Shown piece by piece: positions 51,873 through 61,179 of a DNA stretch of 64,000 bases. The notes under the pieces were generated by a model. The model did not search any database and was not told the origin of the DNA. It saw only the letters and a program-made list of their open reading frames with translations. A program made the position numbers and the translations under genes. The number at the start of each line of letters is the position of its first letter. The first letter of the stretch is position 1. The stretch comes from CAWATZ01 sp963784995 (GTDB taxonomy: Bacteria > Planctomycetota > Planctomycetia > Gemmatales > Gemmataceae): positions 62,001 through 126,000 of the forward strand of contig CAWATZ010000011.1 of NCBI GenBank assembly GCA_963784995.1. The letters run 5' to 3'.

Positions 51873-54500
51873 TCAATTCTTGAAGAACATCGGCAGGATT
51901 CGTCTCTTGATGTCGAGCCAGAACACGAACACCATCAAGAACAGAATGATGAACAGCCCGACGTAGGTGGCGATCATGCGCACCGTCTCCGAGGGCGGCT
52001 TGCCGCGCAGCTTCTCGTAGATCAGGAAGACCATGTGGCCGCCGTCCAGCACCGGGATGGGCAGGAAGTTGACCACCGCCAGGTTCAGGCTGATCATGCC
52101 CAGGAACAGGATCAGGGCCGGCATGCTGGACGCCATCATGAAGGTTTGCGCCGCCAGCTCGATCGGGCCGCCCATCGTGTCCGTCGAGATCCGGCCGCTA
52201 AACAGGCTGCGGAGGTTGGCGTACATCTGTTTCAGAGTGGCCCAGGTCCGATCCAGCCCCAGCGTCAGGGCCTGCGTCACCGTGTCGGCCTTCTGCAGTT
52301 GCACTTCGCCTTCGAGAAACAGACCGCGATCGGCCAGCGGCCAGGTCCTGTCCGGCGTGGCGCGCAGGGTGACCGGTTCGGACAGCAGCGCGTCGCCCCG
52401 GCGGACCTTGACCCTGATCTCGTGATAGTCGTTGTGCTGCAAGCCCCAGAAGATGTTGGCCCAGCGGTCATAGACCTCCTTGCCGTCCGGCCCCCGCTTC
52501 GACTTCAGCTCAAAAAAGCCGGTCCAGGAAACCGCGGCGCTGGACTTGGCCCCGCCCTTGCGATAGGAAACTTGCTCGAAGACGTCATCCTTCTGGATTT
52601 TGGCCTCGGCCGCCGGCGAGTCCGCCTTGACCTCCGTCACCGTGGTCTGGACGCGGTAAGCAATGCCCAGCTGCGGGATCGACATGGGCGCCGACAGGCT
52701 GATCGGGGCCTCCAGCTGATAGTCCCAGCTGTCGTCCCAGTCCATCTCCACCGTGCGGGGGTTCGGAACCTTGCCGGTCTGGAGGTTGGGCTTGTATTCC
52801 AGAACGGTCAGTTTGATCTTGATCGGCTTGCTCGGTGCGGGACGCTCTCGTGCCGCTTTGGCCAACTCGAACGGTAAGCGCGTGGGGTCGTCCTTGTCGG
52901 AGTAGATGGTCTGCTCCTTGACCTTGCCATCCTTGTCGGTGAAGAGCATAACCACCTCGATGATCTTGTCACCCGTTTTGGAGGGTATCTCCATCCCTGC
53001 CTTCTGAGCAGGCGACCCGTCGCGCACGGCCACCACCTCGCCCATGACCATGTTCACGCCCAGCGTCCAGTGATAGGCGGGCGGCACCAGAATGTTGTGC
53101 GGGGTCTCCGACTTGTCCTTGTCGCGGACCACCTGCATCACCATCGGCTTGCCGGCCAGCTGCTTGAGGCGCTTCGCATACTCGAAGTAGTCGCGGGTCG
53201 GTTCCCCGGACCGGGGCTGTTCCGGACTGGGCGGCAGCTCCTTGATCGTGAAGGGGCTGTCCGGGTGGTCCGGGTCGGTCGTGGCTATGATCGTGTCCCC
53301 GAAATCGAAACCGACGGCCGGCACGTCGAGCTTTTCCGTCTTGCCGTCGGCCCGGAGGACTTCCAGCACCAGGGGATCTTTGCCCAGCTTCGTCATGCGC
53401 TCGCACAGTTCCAGCAGGCACTTGCCGGGCTCCTTGGGCAGGTCGGTCAGCTGGTCGCGATGCTCCGGGTCGGTCGCCCGCAGCACCTTGTCGTCCTTCG
53501 ACAGGTCGGCCATCACCCGGGCATGGGCGGCCGGGGTGTCGTAAAAGTAAGGAGTCTCGTGGATCTTCTTGAAATCCGCATTATACAGTTTCAAGGAAAG
53601 CGGCGCGGCCACGCCGATGACCGGGAAGGGGTCGTTGAGGTCCTTCCGCGGCTCCAGATGGACCTCGAGGACTTCCCCGGTGGTGGGGGACTTGAAGGTG
53701 AAGGGGATCTCGTTGCCCCAGTCGGAAAGGGCCACCTCGAGCTTGAGGTCGTCAAACCACGGATTGTGAATTTTGCCAATCTGCGTGATCTTCATGCCGC
53801 TGCGGACGCGGTGCTTCCAGGCAACGCCGCCCGGCTCGACGCGGCCCACCACGGCCGGCGGCCGCTCGACGCCGCCCAGGAACAGGTAGACACTGATGAA
53901 GCACACCGCCCCGAGCAGCACGTTCATGATCACGCCGGCCGAGATGATCAGCATGCGCTGACCGACCGTCTTGTTCTTGAACGAGCGCGGGTAATCTTCC
54001 CCTTCCTCGGTATCGGTGCCCTCGCCGACCATGTTGACGTAGCCGCCCAGCGGCAAGATGCCGATCTTGTAGAGGGTTTCGCCCTTCTGGAAGCTGCAGC
54101 CCGGCAAGGCGGGGCCGAAGCCGATGGAGAAGGTCTGGACGTGGACGTCACACCACTTGGCGGCCAGGAAGTGGCCCAGTTCGTGGATGAAGACGACCAT
54201 ACCCAGGCCGAAGATCACCAGCAAGGCCCGCCACAGGAAGTCCAGGCCCCCGGAACGGTACAGCGCGATGCACCCGGCCAGCATCAGCAGCAGGTAAATG
54301 CCGTTGTTCTTCAGCCAGGCGGTCGGCGTCATGGGCGGCGGCGGGGCCGCCGGCGGCACGGGGGGCTCCGTGGTCGGGCTGGCGCCTGCGGCGCCGTAGG
54401 GAACGCCCTCCGTGGCGTTCCGCCCCTCCGAAACGCCACGGAGGGCGTTCCCTGCAGGGTTCAGATGGTCCGGACGCTCCGGGGTCGAGGGGTGGTCCAA
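51873..54500 (-). CDS. rseP: RseP-like site-2 (M50) membrane metalloprotease
   Basis: 875 aa, much longer than the ~450 of Escherichia coli RseP because the periplasmic part is enlarged. The zinc motif is HELGH (106-110) in a TM helix (IFGLGMVVFIHELGHFLAAK), and the second metal/active site is NFLPIPVLDGGHMVF near the end. Between them lie at least two PDZ-like segments (GRVEPGGVAWKHRVRSGMKI, AVRDGSPAQKAGMEI) and long inserts of unknown fold. It cleaves membrane-bound anti-sigma factors or signal-peptide remnants. The start is a TTG with GGAG 8 bases upstream, overlapping the dxr end; the first ~40 codons include a palindromic repeat (NALRGV...RNATEGVP). An ATG at 54332 is an alternative without a ribosome-binding site. 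Confidence 0.88.
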   Translation of the reverse strand: MDHPSTPERPDHLNPAGNALRGVSEGRNATEGVPYGAAGASPTTEPPVPPAAPPPPMTPTAWLKNNGIYLLLMLAGCIALYRSGGLDFLWRALLVIFGLGMVVFIHELGHFLAAKWCDVHVQTFSIGFGPALPGCSFQKGETLYKIGILPLGGYVNMVGEGTDTEEGEDYPRSFKNKTVGQRMLIISAGVIMNVLLGAVCFISVYLFLGGVERPPAVVGRVEPGGVAWKHRVRSGMKITQIGKIHNPWFDDLKLEVALSDWGNEIPFTFKSPTTGEVLEVHLEPRKDLNDPFPVIGVAAPLSLKLYNADFKKIHETPYFYDTPAAHARVMADLSKDDKVLRATDPEHRDQLTDLPKEPGKCLLELCERMTKLGKDPLVLEVLRADGKTEKLDVPAVGFDFGDTIIATTDPDHPDSPFTIKELPPSPEQPRSGEPTRDYFEYAKRLKQLAGKPMVMQVVRDKDKSETPHNILVPPAYHWTLGVNMVMGEVVAVRDGSPAQKAGMEIPSKTGDKIIEVVMLFTDKDGKVKEQTIYSDKDDPTRLPFELAKAARERPAPSKPIKIKLTVLEYKPNLQTGKVPNPRTVEMDWDDSWDYQLEAPISLSAPMSIPQLGIAYRVQTTVTEVKADSPAAEAKIQKDDVFEQVSYRKGGAKSSAAVSWTGFFELKSKRGPDGKEVYDRWANIFWGLQHNDYHEIRVKVRRGDALLSEPVTLRATPDRTWPLADRGLFLEGEVQLQKADTVTQALTLGLDRTWATLKQMYANLRSLFSGRISTDTMGGPIELAAQTFMMASSMPALILFLGMISLNLAVVNFLPIPVLDGGHMVFLIYEKLRGKPPSETVRMIATYVGLFIILFLMVFVFWLDIKRRILPMFFKN
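54398..54453. repeat. Inverted repeat within the 5' coding end of rseP
   Basis: Arms 54398-54419 and 54432-54453 are perfectly complementary over 22 bases (AGGGAACGCCCTCCGTGGCG). Read in frame they give NALRGV and NATEGVP, so the element has become part of the N-terminal region of the protease, or the start lies downstream of it. Confidence 0.88.
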
Positions 54501-55667
54501 CGCGCGATCTCCTGTCGAGCCCAGCGGTCGCTCTCGGACAGTTCCGAGAGCGTCGGCGTGGGATTGTAATTGTGTTGATCCAGGGCCGCACGGCAGGCCC
54601 GGGGAATGTCGAGAAACTCCAGTTCGCCGGCCAGGAAGCGGGCCACGGCGGCTTCATTGGCAGCGTTCAGCACCGCTCCGCAGGTGCCGCCACGGCGGGC
54701 CACCTCGTATCCCAGCTGCAGCGCCGGAAACGTCTCGTGGTCGGGCTGCTCGAAGTGCCAGGCCGACAGCTGCCGCCAGTTGAGCCGCCGCGTCGGGCCC
54801 GGCAAGCGCTCCGGATAGGTCAGGGCATACTGGATCGGCAGCCGCATGTCCGGCGGCGACAGCTGAGCCAGGATCGAACCGTCCTTGAACTCCACGAACG
54901 AATGAATCACCGATTCGGGGTGAATGATGACCTCGATCTGTTCCGGCCGCAACCCGAACAGCCAGCGGGCCTCGATCACCTCCAGGGCCTTGTTCATCAG
55001 CGTGGCCGAGTCAATGGTGATCTTCGGTCCCATGCGCCAGGTCGGATGCCGCAGCGCCTCCTCGACCGTGACCGACGCCAGCTGCTTCAGGCTCTTGCCC
55101 CGGAACGGCCCGCCGCTCCCGGTCAGGACGACCCGCTCCACGGCCCCGGGCGGACTCCCCTGAAGGGCCTGGAAGATGGCACTGTGTTCGCTATCGACCG
55201 GCAGCAGCCGGCCTCCCTTGCGCTGGGCCAGGTCCGTCACCAGCTGGCCGGCCATGACCAATGTTTCCTTGTTGGCCACCGCCACGGTCTTGCCCGCTTC
55301 CAGGGCCGCCCACGTTCCGGTCAGACCCGCCGAGCCGACGATGGCCGTCAGCACCACGTCCACCTCGGGATCGCACGCCATCCGCCGGATGCCCGTCCTC
55401 GCCGTGCAGCAGCTGGCAGCCGGCCGGCAGCAAGGAGGAATCGAGCTTCCGGCAGTTCCCATCGGTGACGGCCACGTAGCGGGGCCGATGTTCCTGGGCC
55501 TGCTCGAAGAGCGTCTCCCAGCGCGAATGGGCGCTGAGGCCGACCACTTCCAGGCGGTCCGGCAACGCCCGGACGACGTCGAGACAGTTGGTGCCGATCG
55601 ACCCGGTGGAGCCGAGGACGACCAGCCGGCGGCGTGGCGAGGCAGAACCGTTGACAGCCGTGTCCAC
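54461..55667 (-). CDS. dxr: 1-deoxy-D-xylulose 5-phosphate reductoisomerase (one frameshift)
   Basis: Second step of the MEP isoprenoid pathway. The NADPH site is LVVLGSTGSIGTNCLDVV at the N-terminus. After the shift come DVVLTAIVGSAGLTGTWAAL, ANKETLVMAG, the metal site VDSEHSAIFQ, SGGPFRG, WRMGPKITIDSATLMNKALE and HPESVIHSFVEFKDGS, and finally CGAVLNAANEAAVARFL. The frames part at 55392-55394, where a GGG should read GG: HGEDG continues as IRRMACDPEVD. The GTG at 55667 is the start; about 402 aa, normal length. The 3' end overlaps rseP by 40 bases, an arrangement (dxr next to rseP) seen in many bacteria. Confidence 0.93.
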
Positions 55668-55816
55668 AGATTCACCGGACAGTAGAAGGCTAGAAGATCG
55701 CCCAGACCCGGCTGAAGGGAACGTCCTCCCAGTCGGGCCACCTACCCAGATTGTAGCCAGCCACCGTCAAGGGCAGCAAGTTGTCTTCCGGGAGGCACCC
55801 GGATGCCTATTCCATT

Positions 55817-55943
55817 CGACCCCTGCCGGCTTGCCCGGCAGGTGAAGGAGGTCGCTGGCTAGAAGGGAAAAGAAAAAAGTGGTTGCGTCCCTTCCCTCTA
55901 GCCAGCGACCTCCTTCACCTGCCGGGCAAGCCGGCAGGGGTCG
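55817..55943. repeat. Long inverted repeat with ~51-base arms, family B
   Basis: Arms 55817-55868 and 55893-55943 pair almost perfectly. The outer 39 bases match those of the element at 2667-2797. It fills most of the 300-base gap between the RNase H gene and dxr; the rest of that gap (55668-55968) shows no gene. Confidence 0.92.
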
Positions 55944-55968
55944 TGACGTTGACCGACTCTCCGCCCCA

Positions 55969-56592
55969 CTACGACATCTTGATCCCATGCACCGCCAGGA
56001 TGCGCACCAGGTCGTCCCACACCTCATCCGGCGCCAGCGGCTTGCCGTCCCTCCAGTCGTTTGCCGCCAGCCGCAGCCGGGCCACCGCCAGGTCGCGCAC
56101 CCCTGGCCTGGCCGGACCGTTCTCGGCCGGCTCCGGAGCTGGCGTTTCCGCCGGTTTCTTCTTGGCCCGGCTGCTGGGCCGTTTGCCGTCCAGGACCTCG
56201 TTGCAAAGGGCGTCGGCCCGGCTGTTCTGCTCCCGGCGGACGTGCTGGAACGTCACCGTGCCCCGAAACTCCCGGACCAGCCCGCGAGCTTCGTCGTACA
56301 GGTCGCGCAGGTCTTCGTTCTTGACCCGATACTCGCCCCGCATCTGCTTGACCATCAGCTCGCTGTCGCTGTGAATCCGCAGACTGTGTTCCGCCCCCAG
56401 TTCCAGGGCATGTTCCAGGGCCCGGACCAGGGCGGTGTATTCCGCCTGGTTGTTGGTCATCAAGCCCAGCCGCTCGGCCACCTCGATCACCGGATGTCCG
56501 GCCCGGGAAATGACATAAGCGCAGGCGGCCTCGCCGGGATTGCCCCGGGAAGCCCCATCGGTGTGGATCGTCAGCAAGGGATGATCGGCCAT
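55969..56592 (-). CDS. RNase HI family ribonuclease
   Basis: 207 aa. The RNase H fold covers residues ~1-135 and has the four carboxylates: TDGASRGNPGEAACAYVI (Asp), LMTNNQAEYTALVRAL (Glu), IHSDSELMVKQMRGEY (Asp) and REQNSRADALCNEVLD (Asp). It cuts RNA in RNA-DNA hybrids. A basic Ala/Pro/Lys linker (KRPSSRAKKKPAETPAPEP) and a C-terminal helical tail (DWRDGKPLAPDEVWDDLVRI) follow, an extension absent from E. coli RnhA. The ATG at 56592 has GAGG 5 bases upstream and starts directly before the fold. Confidence 0.9.
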   Translation of the reverse strand: MADHPLLTIHTDGASRGNPGEAACAYVISRAGHPVIEVAERLGLMTNNQAEYTALVRALEHALELGAEHSLRIHSDSELMVKQMRGEYRVKNEDLRDLYDEARGLVREFRGTVTFQHVRREQNSRADALCNEVLDGKRPSSRAKKKPAETPAPEPAENGPARPGVRDLAVARLRLAANDWRDGKPLAPDEVWDDLVRILAVHGIKMS

Positions 56593-56713
56593 GCTTGCCT
56601 CGCCGCTGAAGAATGGTGGACTGTTCGCCTCGTGCCGCGATTCTAAGCTCCGCCTTCCCCGGCTGTCAATCACGGCAGGCTGTTACGCCGGCCGGGCGGC
56701 TGCGGTTGCACAA

Positions 56714-56772
56714 GTAGGTCAGGCTTTCTAGCCTGACACTGCCGTTGCGTCAGGCTGGAAAGCCTGACCTAC
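56714..56772. repeat. Inverted repeat between RNase H and mqnA
   Basis: Arms 56714-56737 and 56749-56772 pair over 24 bases with one mismatch (core GTAGGTCAGGCTTTC). It lies 16 bases upstream of the mqnA start, so it may sit in the 5' leader and influence expression. Confidence 0.88.
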
Positions 56773-56788
56773 TCCCGCGAGGTGACGC

Positions 56789-57607
56789 ATGGACCTGCCA
56801 ATCCGTATCGGCGCGGTGAACTACCTCAACACCAAGCCGTTGATCTGCGACCTGGAGGCGCTGGCCCCCGAGGCCGAGCTGGTCCTGGAAGTGCCCAGCC
56901 GGCTCGCCGACCTGCTGGCCGAGGGCCGGCTCGACGTGGCCCTGATCCCGGTCATCGAGTATTTTCGGGCCGGGACTTACTCCATCTTGCCCAACATCGC
57001 CATTGCCTCACGCGGTCCGGTGTTAAGCGTCACGCTCTTCAGCCGGTTACCCTGGACGAGCATCCGCCGGGTGGCCCTGGACGTGGGCTCCCGCACCAGC
57101 GCCGCCCTGACCCAGGTGCTGCTGCGGCATCGCTATGGCGTCAAGCCGGAGGTCGTGCCGCTGCCGATGGACCAGGATGCCGAGGACCTCGACACCGACG
57201 CTGTCCTCCTCATCGGCGACCGGGCCATGCGGGCCTGCCTGCCCGGCTACAGCCATGCCTACGACCTCGGCCAGGAGTGGACCGACTGGACTGGCCTGCC
57301 GTTCGTCTACGCGGTCTGGGCCGTGCGACCGGGAATCGACCTGGGGAACGTGGCGGAGGCCCTCGTGGAAGCCAAGCGGCGCGGCCTGGAGCGGATCGGG
57401 CCGATTGCCCACAGCGAGGCGCCACGCCTGGGACTGGACGCCGGTTTTTGCCGACGCTACCTTCAGAGTATCATTCGCTTCGATCTGGGACCGGGTGAAC
57501 AGGCCGGGTTGAATCATTACTACAGCCTGGCCTGCAAGCTGGGCCTGGCCCGCCAGGGGGTGGACCTTGAATACTACCGTACAGGGCATCTTGCACAAAG
57601 CCGTTGA
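56789..57607 (+). CDS. mqnA: Chorismate dehydratase (futalosine menaquinone pathway)
   Basis: 272 aa. MqnA dehydrates chorismate to 3-enolpyruvylbenzoate, the first committed step of menaquinone synthesis by the futalosine route. Its periplasmic-binding-protein-like fold shows IRIGAVNYLNTKPLICDLEA, PSRLADLLAEGRLDVALIPV, the ALDVGSRTSAALTQVLL motif, LIGDRAMRACLPG and DLGQEWTDWTGLPFVYAVWA, all conserved in MqnA. The gene overlaps mqnC by 41 bases, so both steps are expressed together. The presence of mqnA and mqnC indicates menaquinone respiration through futalosine and not the classical men genes. Confidence 0.93.
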   Translation: MDLPIRIGAVNYLNTKPLICDLEALAPEAELVLEVPSRLADLLAEGRLDVALIPVIEYFRAGTYSILPNIAIASRGPVLSVTLFSRLPWTSIRRVALDVGSRTSAALTQVLLRHRYGVKPEVVPLPMDQDAEDLDTDAVLLIGDRAMRACLPGYSHAYDLGQEWTDWTGLPFVYAVWAVRPGIDLGNVAEALVEAKRRGLERIGPIAHSEAPRLGLDAGFCRRYLQSIIRFDLGPGEQAGLNHYYSLACKLGLARQGVDLEYYRTGHLAQSR

Positions 57608-58643
57608 CGGCGGCCGGCTGTCGCCGGAGGAAGGGCGCGCCCTGTTCGACTGCCACGACCTCACCGCGCTGGGCCAGGCCGCCGACGCCGTCTGCCGCCG
57701 GCTGCACCCGGAGCCGTATCGCACCTACAACATCGATCGCAACATCAACTACACCAACGTCTGCGCCGCCGTCTGCGATTTCTGCGCCTTCTACCGCAAG
57801 AGCACCGACGCCGACGCCTACGTCTTGCCGCGCGAGGTCATCTACCAGAAGATCGAGGAAACCATCGCCCTCGGCGGCGATCAGACGCTGCTCCAGGGTG
57901 GTCTGCATCCCCGGCTCAAGCTGGAATGGTACGAGGAGCTGCTGCGCAATCTGAAGGCCCGCTATCCGAAGTTCAACCTGCATGCCTTCAGCGCCCGGAG
58001 ATCTGGTTCTTTCACACCTTCAACAAGCTGCCGCTGCGTGAGGTCCTGTCCCGCCTCAAGGAAGCTGGCATGGGCAGCCTACCCGGCGGCGGGGCCGAGA
58101 TCCTGGTGGACCGGGTGCGCGAGGCCATCACCGTCAACAAGTGCCTGACCGAGGAATGGCTGGAGGTCCATCGCGTCTGGCACCAGCTGGGCGGCCGATC
58201 GACCTGCACCATGATGTTCGGCCACGTCGAGACCCTGGCCGAGCGCATCGAGACCCTCGACCGGCTGCGCCGGTTGCAGGACGAGACGCATGGCTTCACC
58301 GCCTTCATCTGCTGGACCTTCCAGCCCGAACACACGGCCATGGCTCACGTCCCCACGGTCGGGGCCTTCGAGTATCTGCGCACCCAGGCCATCGCCCGGC
58401 TCTACCTCGACAACGTCGCCAACATCCAGTCGTCGTGGGTCACCCAGGGCCCGAAGATCGGCCAGATGGGGCTGCTCTTCGGGGCCAACGACATGGGCAG
58501 CCTCATGATCGAGGAGAACGTGGTCGCCTCGGCCGGCACGGTCTACTACCTGACCCTGGAGCAGATCAAGAACAGCATCCGCGAGGTGGGCTACGTTCCC
58601 CGGCAGCGAAACGTGTACTATGAATTGATTGACGGCGAGCGCG
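57567..58643 (+). CDS. mqnC: Cyclic dehypoxanthinyl futalosine synthase, radical SAM (one frameshift, 3' end altered)
   Basis: A radical-SAM enzyme cyclising dehypoxanthinyl futalosine. The [4Fe-4S] site is TNVCAAVCDFCAFYR (CxxxCxxC). Downstream are ETIALGGDQTLLQGGLHP, and after the shift WFFHTFNKLPLREVLSRLKE, AGMGSLPGGGAEIL and GLLFGANDMGSLMIEENVV. The shift at 57994-57996 fits one C lost from CCCC (NLHAFSA then PEIWFF). A TTG start inside mqnA follows a GGGGGTGG sequence. After YYELIDG the frame runs directly into a palindromic repeat and remains open to 59242 in the wrong register, so the native stop has been lost or shifted; the end given is where similarity stops. Confidence 0.88.
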
Positions 58644-58720
58644 GAGCCGCGCACGCAGCGCAGCGGAGTAAGCGGTCGCCCGGCAGGACCGCTTACTCCG
58701 CTGCGCTGCGTGCGCGGCTC
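58644..58720. repeat. Inverted repeat, family A, abutting mqnC
   Basis: Arms 58644-58677 and 58687-58720 are complementary over 34 bases and nearly identical to the element at 1239-1329. It begins within a few bases of the last conserved MqnC codon, so it has replaced or displaced the stop. Confidence 0.9.
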
Positions 58721-58757
58721 CGGCGCTGGCGCAGCTCACCCACGGCGCGGACATCCC

Positions 58758-59486
58758 ATGATCCAGGTCGAGAACCTCACCAAATCCTTCCGCGATCTGC
58801 GTCGTGGCCTGGTGCATGCCGTGGACGGCGTCAGCTTCGAGGCGCATCCCGGCGAGATCTTCGGTCTGCTCGGCCCCAACGGGGCTGGCAAGACCACCAC
58901 CATGCGCATCCTCTGCACCGTCCTCAAGCCCACCAGCGGCGTGGCCCGGGTGGCGGGTTTCGACGTTCAAACCGAGGCGGCCCAGGTTCGGCGGCACATC
59001 GGCTTCATGTCTGCCAACACTGCCATCTACGATCGCATGTCGGCCTGGGAGATGGTGGCCTACTTCGGCCGGCTGTACGGCCTGGACGAGGCCACGCTCC
59101 AGAAACGGCTGGAGGAAGTCTTCACCACCTTGCAGATGAACGACTTCCGCGACCTGCTCGGGGCCAAGATGAGCACCGGCATGAAGCAGAAAGTCTCCAT
59201 CGCCCGGGCCATCATCCACGATCCGCCAGTGATGGTCTTTGACGAACCCACGGCCGGCCTGGACGTCCTGGTCGCCCGCGCCGTCCTCAAGAACATCGAG
59301 GAGCTGCGCCGGCAGGGCAAGTGCATCCTGTTCTCCACGCACATCATGCGTGAAGTGGAGCGCCTCTGCGACCGGGTGGCCATCGTCAGCAAGGGGCGAA
59401 TCCAGGCGTGCGGCACCCTGTCCGAACTGCAGAAGCAATACGGCCAGCAAGACGTCGAGGAGCTGTTTTTCCGGCTCGTTTCCTGA
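58758..59486 (+). CDS. ABC transporter ATP-binding protein (NatA-like)
   Basis: 243 aa with Walker A LLGPNGAGKTTTMRIL, a Q-loop region IGFMSANTAIYDRMSA, a modified signature STGMKQKVSIARA in place of LSGG, Walker B VMVFDEPTAGLD and the switch His in LFSTHIMREVERLCDRVAIV. The closest well-known type is NatA of the Na+ exporter family, where a NatB permease normally follows; here the next gene is on the other strand, so the partner is missing or encoded elsewhere. The ATG at 58758 lacks a clear ribosome-binding site and lies 38 bases after the palindrome. Confidence 0.88.
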   Translation: MIQVENLTKSFRDLRRGLVHAVDGVSFEAHPGEIFGLLGPNGAGKTTTMRILCTVLKPTSGVARVAGFDVQTEAAQVRRHIGFMSANTAIYDRMSAWEMVAYFGRLYGLDEATLQKRLEEVFTTLQMNDFRDLLGAKMSTGMKQKVSIARAIIHDPPVMVFDEPTAGLDVLVARAVLKNIEELRRQGKCILFSTHIMREVERLCDRVAIVSKGRIQACGTLSELQKQYGQQDVEELFFRLVS

Positions 59487-59500
59487 TCGATGCCGTCTCG

Positions 59501-60763
59501 TCACTTCTTCTCCAGCCGATACAGGTGCGTCTTGGTCCGCAGGAAGATCGCCTTGCCGGCGACGGCGGGAGACGCCATGCAGCCGGCGTCCAGCTTGTTG
59601 CTGGCCAGGATTTTCATTTCCGGGTTCGCTTCCACAACAAAGGTCGCTCCATCCTGGCTGGCAAAGTACATCCGGCCGTCGGCATAGACCGGCGAGCTGG
59701 AGAAGTCGCCTGGCAGCCGGCCCTTGCCGATCACCTCGCCGGTCTTGACGTCCACGCAGGACAGGATGCCCTTGTCGCTGACCATGAAAACGTGGTCGCC
59801 GATGAGCAGTAGCGAGGGCCGGCTGGGCACGCCCTTGTTGCAGATCCAATCGACGTGGCTCTGCGTGACGTCGCCGCTGCCATCGGGCCGAACGGCCAGG
59901 AGCTTGCCGTTGTGGCCGCTGGTGAGAAAGAGCCGGCCGTGGCCCAGGACCGGCCGGGCCGCCCCGTTCATGCCGCCGTGATGGACCCGCCACAACTCGT
60001 TTCCCGTTCTCGGATCGTAAGCGACCGTCACCTCCGAGGAGGGACTGATCAGCTGCCGTTTCCCCTTGATCTCGAACACCTGCGGTGTCGAATATGCCTT
60101 TTTCAGATCGCCGTCGGTTTTGGGAGGATAGTTGGTCTCGCGCTCCTTTTTCCAGACGGTCTTGCCGGTCTTCTTGTCCAGGGCCGCCAGGTATTGCTGG
60201 TCGTAGCCGTCGAAGGTGAGAATGAGCAGGTCGTCCACCAGAATGGGAGAGGAGCCCGGCCCGCGCCAGTGGTCGCAAGGCAGGTCGCGCCGTTCCCAGA
60301 GGATCTTGCCCGTGGCCGTGTCCAGGCAGGCGGTGCCGGCACTGCCGAAATGGACGTAGACCCGACCTTCCTCGATTACCGGCGTCGGTGAGGCGTAGCT
60401 GTTGAAAGCGATACAGAAGGCGGGCTTGGGGACGTCGAAGACCTTGACGTCGTGGAGGATCTTGCCCGAGTCGCGATCCACGCAGACCGCGAACAGTTCC
60501 TTGCCGTCCTCGCGGGCGGTCGCCATCCAGATTTGCTTACCCCAGATGACCGGCGAGGCCCAGCCCTTGTCGTGAATGGCCGTCTTCCAGACGACGTTCT
60601 CCTTCTCGCTCCAGGTGAGCGGCAGTCCCTTTGAATCGGAGTGGCCGTTGCCGGAGGGACCGCGATACTGCGGCCAGTTATCGCCGGCCCGGCTGCTAGG
60701 TGCGGGGGCACAAGTCAAGGCGAGGGTCAAGGCGTGAGCAAGGAAGGTGGGTAGGTTTAGCAT
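59501..60763 (-). CDS. Exported PQQ-like beta-propeller protein
   Basis: 420 aa. A signal peptide (FLAHALTLALTCAPAPSSRA) precedes the typical GDNWPQYRGPSGNGHSDSKG opening. Propeller blades follow (ELFAVCVDRDSGKILHDVKV, AALDKKTGKTVWKK, KLLAVRPDGSGDVTQSHVDW, GILSCVDVKTGEVIGKGRLP). The ATG at 60763 has GAGG 5 bases upstream; the longer upstream frame is noncoding. It converges with the ABC ATPase gene, leaving only 14 bases between the stops. It is of the same broad class as the protein at 48756 but diverged in sequence; the function is unknown. Confidence 0.85.
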   Translation of the reverse strand: MLNLPTFLAHALTLALTCAPAPSSRAGDNWPQYRGPSGNGHSDSKGLPLTWSEKENVVWKTAIHDKGWASPVIWGKQIWMATAREDGKELFAVCVDRDSGKILHDVKVFDVPKPAFCIAFNSYASPTPVIEEGRVYVHFGSAGTACLDTATGKILWERRDLPCDHWRGPGSSPILVDDLLILTFDGYDQQYLAALDKKTGKTVWKKERETNYPPKTDGDLKKAYSTPQVFEIKGKRQLISPSSEVTVAYDPRTGNELWRVHHGGMNGAARPVLGHGRLFLTSGHNGKLLAVRPDGSGDVTQSHVDWICNKGVPSRPSLLLIGDHVFMVSDKGILSCVDVKTGEVIGKGRLPGDFSSSPVYADGRMYFASQDGATFVVEANPEMKILASNKLDAGCMASPAVAGKAIFLRTKTHLYRLEKK

Positions 60764-61179
60764 GGAGTCCTCAAGGGAAGGTAGGTTTTTCCTCCTTCCA
60801 ATGTAAGGGCACGATCGGTCCGCGCCAAGCGTGCGAATCAGCCGCCGTCGAGCTTCCGCAGCAGATCGATCCGAACGTTCCGCTCGTGTACGATGAGCGG
60901 GATCTCCTGCCTGGAGAGAAGCGGGCTTGCGAGGGTTCAGGGTAGGGAAACGAACTTTGTCGCCGTAACCGCCAGTGGTAACAAGCACTTCGGCCGATTC
61001 GTTTCCGCCAGGAGGGGGACACCCCCCTCCGATGGAAAACGACCTTGCGAGCCGTCTCCGGGAGCGACATGAGTTCTCCTTCCCCCCTGCGTCCCCTTTC
61101 CCCCCGGCCTGCAGTTAGCGACAGGTATGCCACCGACACCGCCGTTTGCTTTCGGAACCTGTCGATTTGGGGAAGCCAA

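Noticed and set aside
55690..56027. Open frames over the palindrome between dxr and RNase H
   Set aside because: They are mirror translations of the inverted-repeat arms.
60850..60950. Short minus-strand frame ending LIVHERNVRIDLLRKLDGG
   Set aside because: Only about 32 codons after a stop, with no start or neighbour. It may be the tail of a lost gene but cannot be annotated as one.
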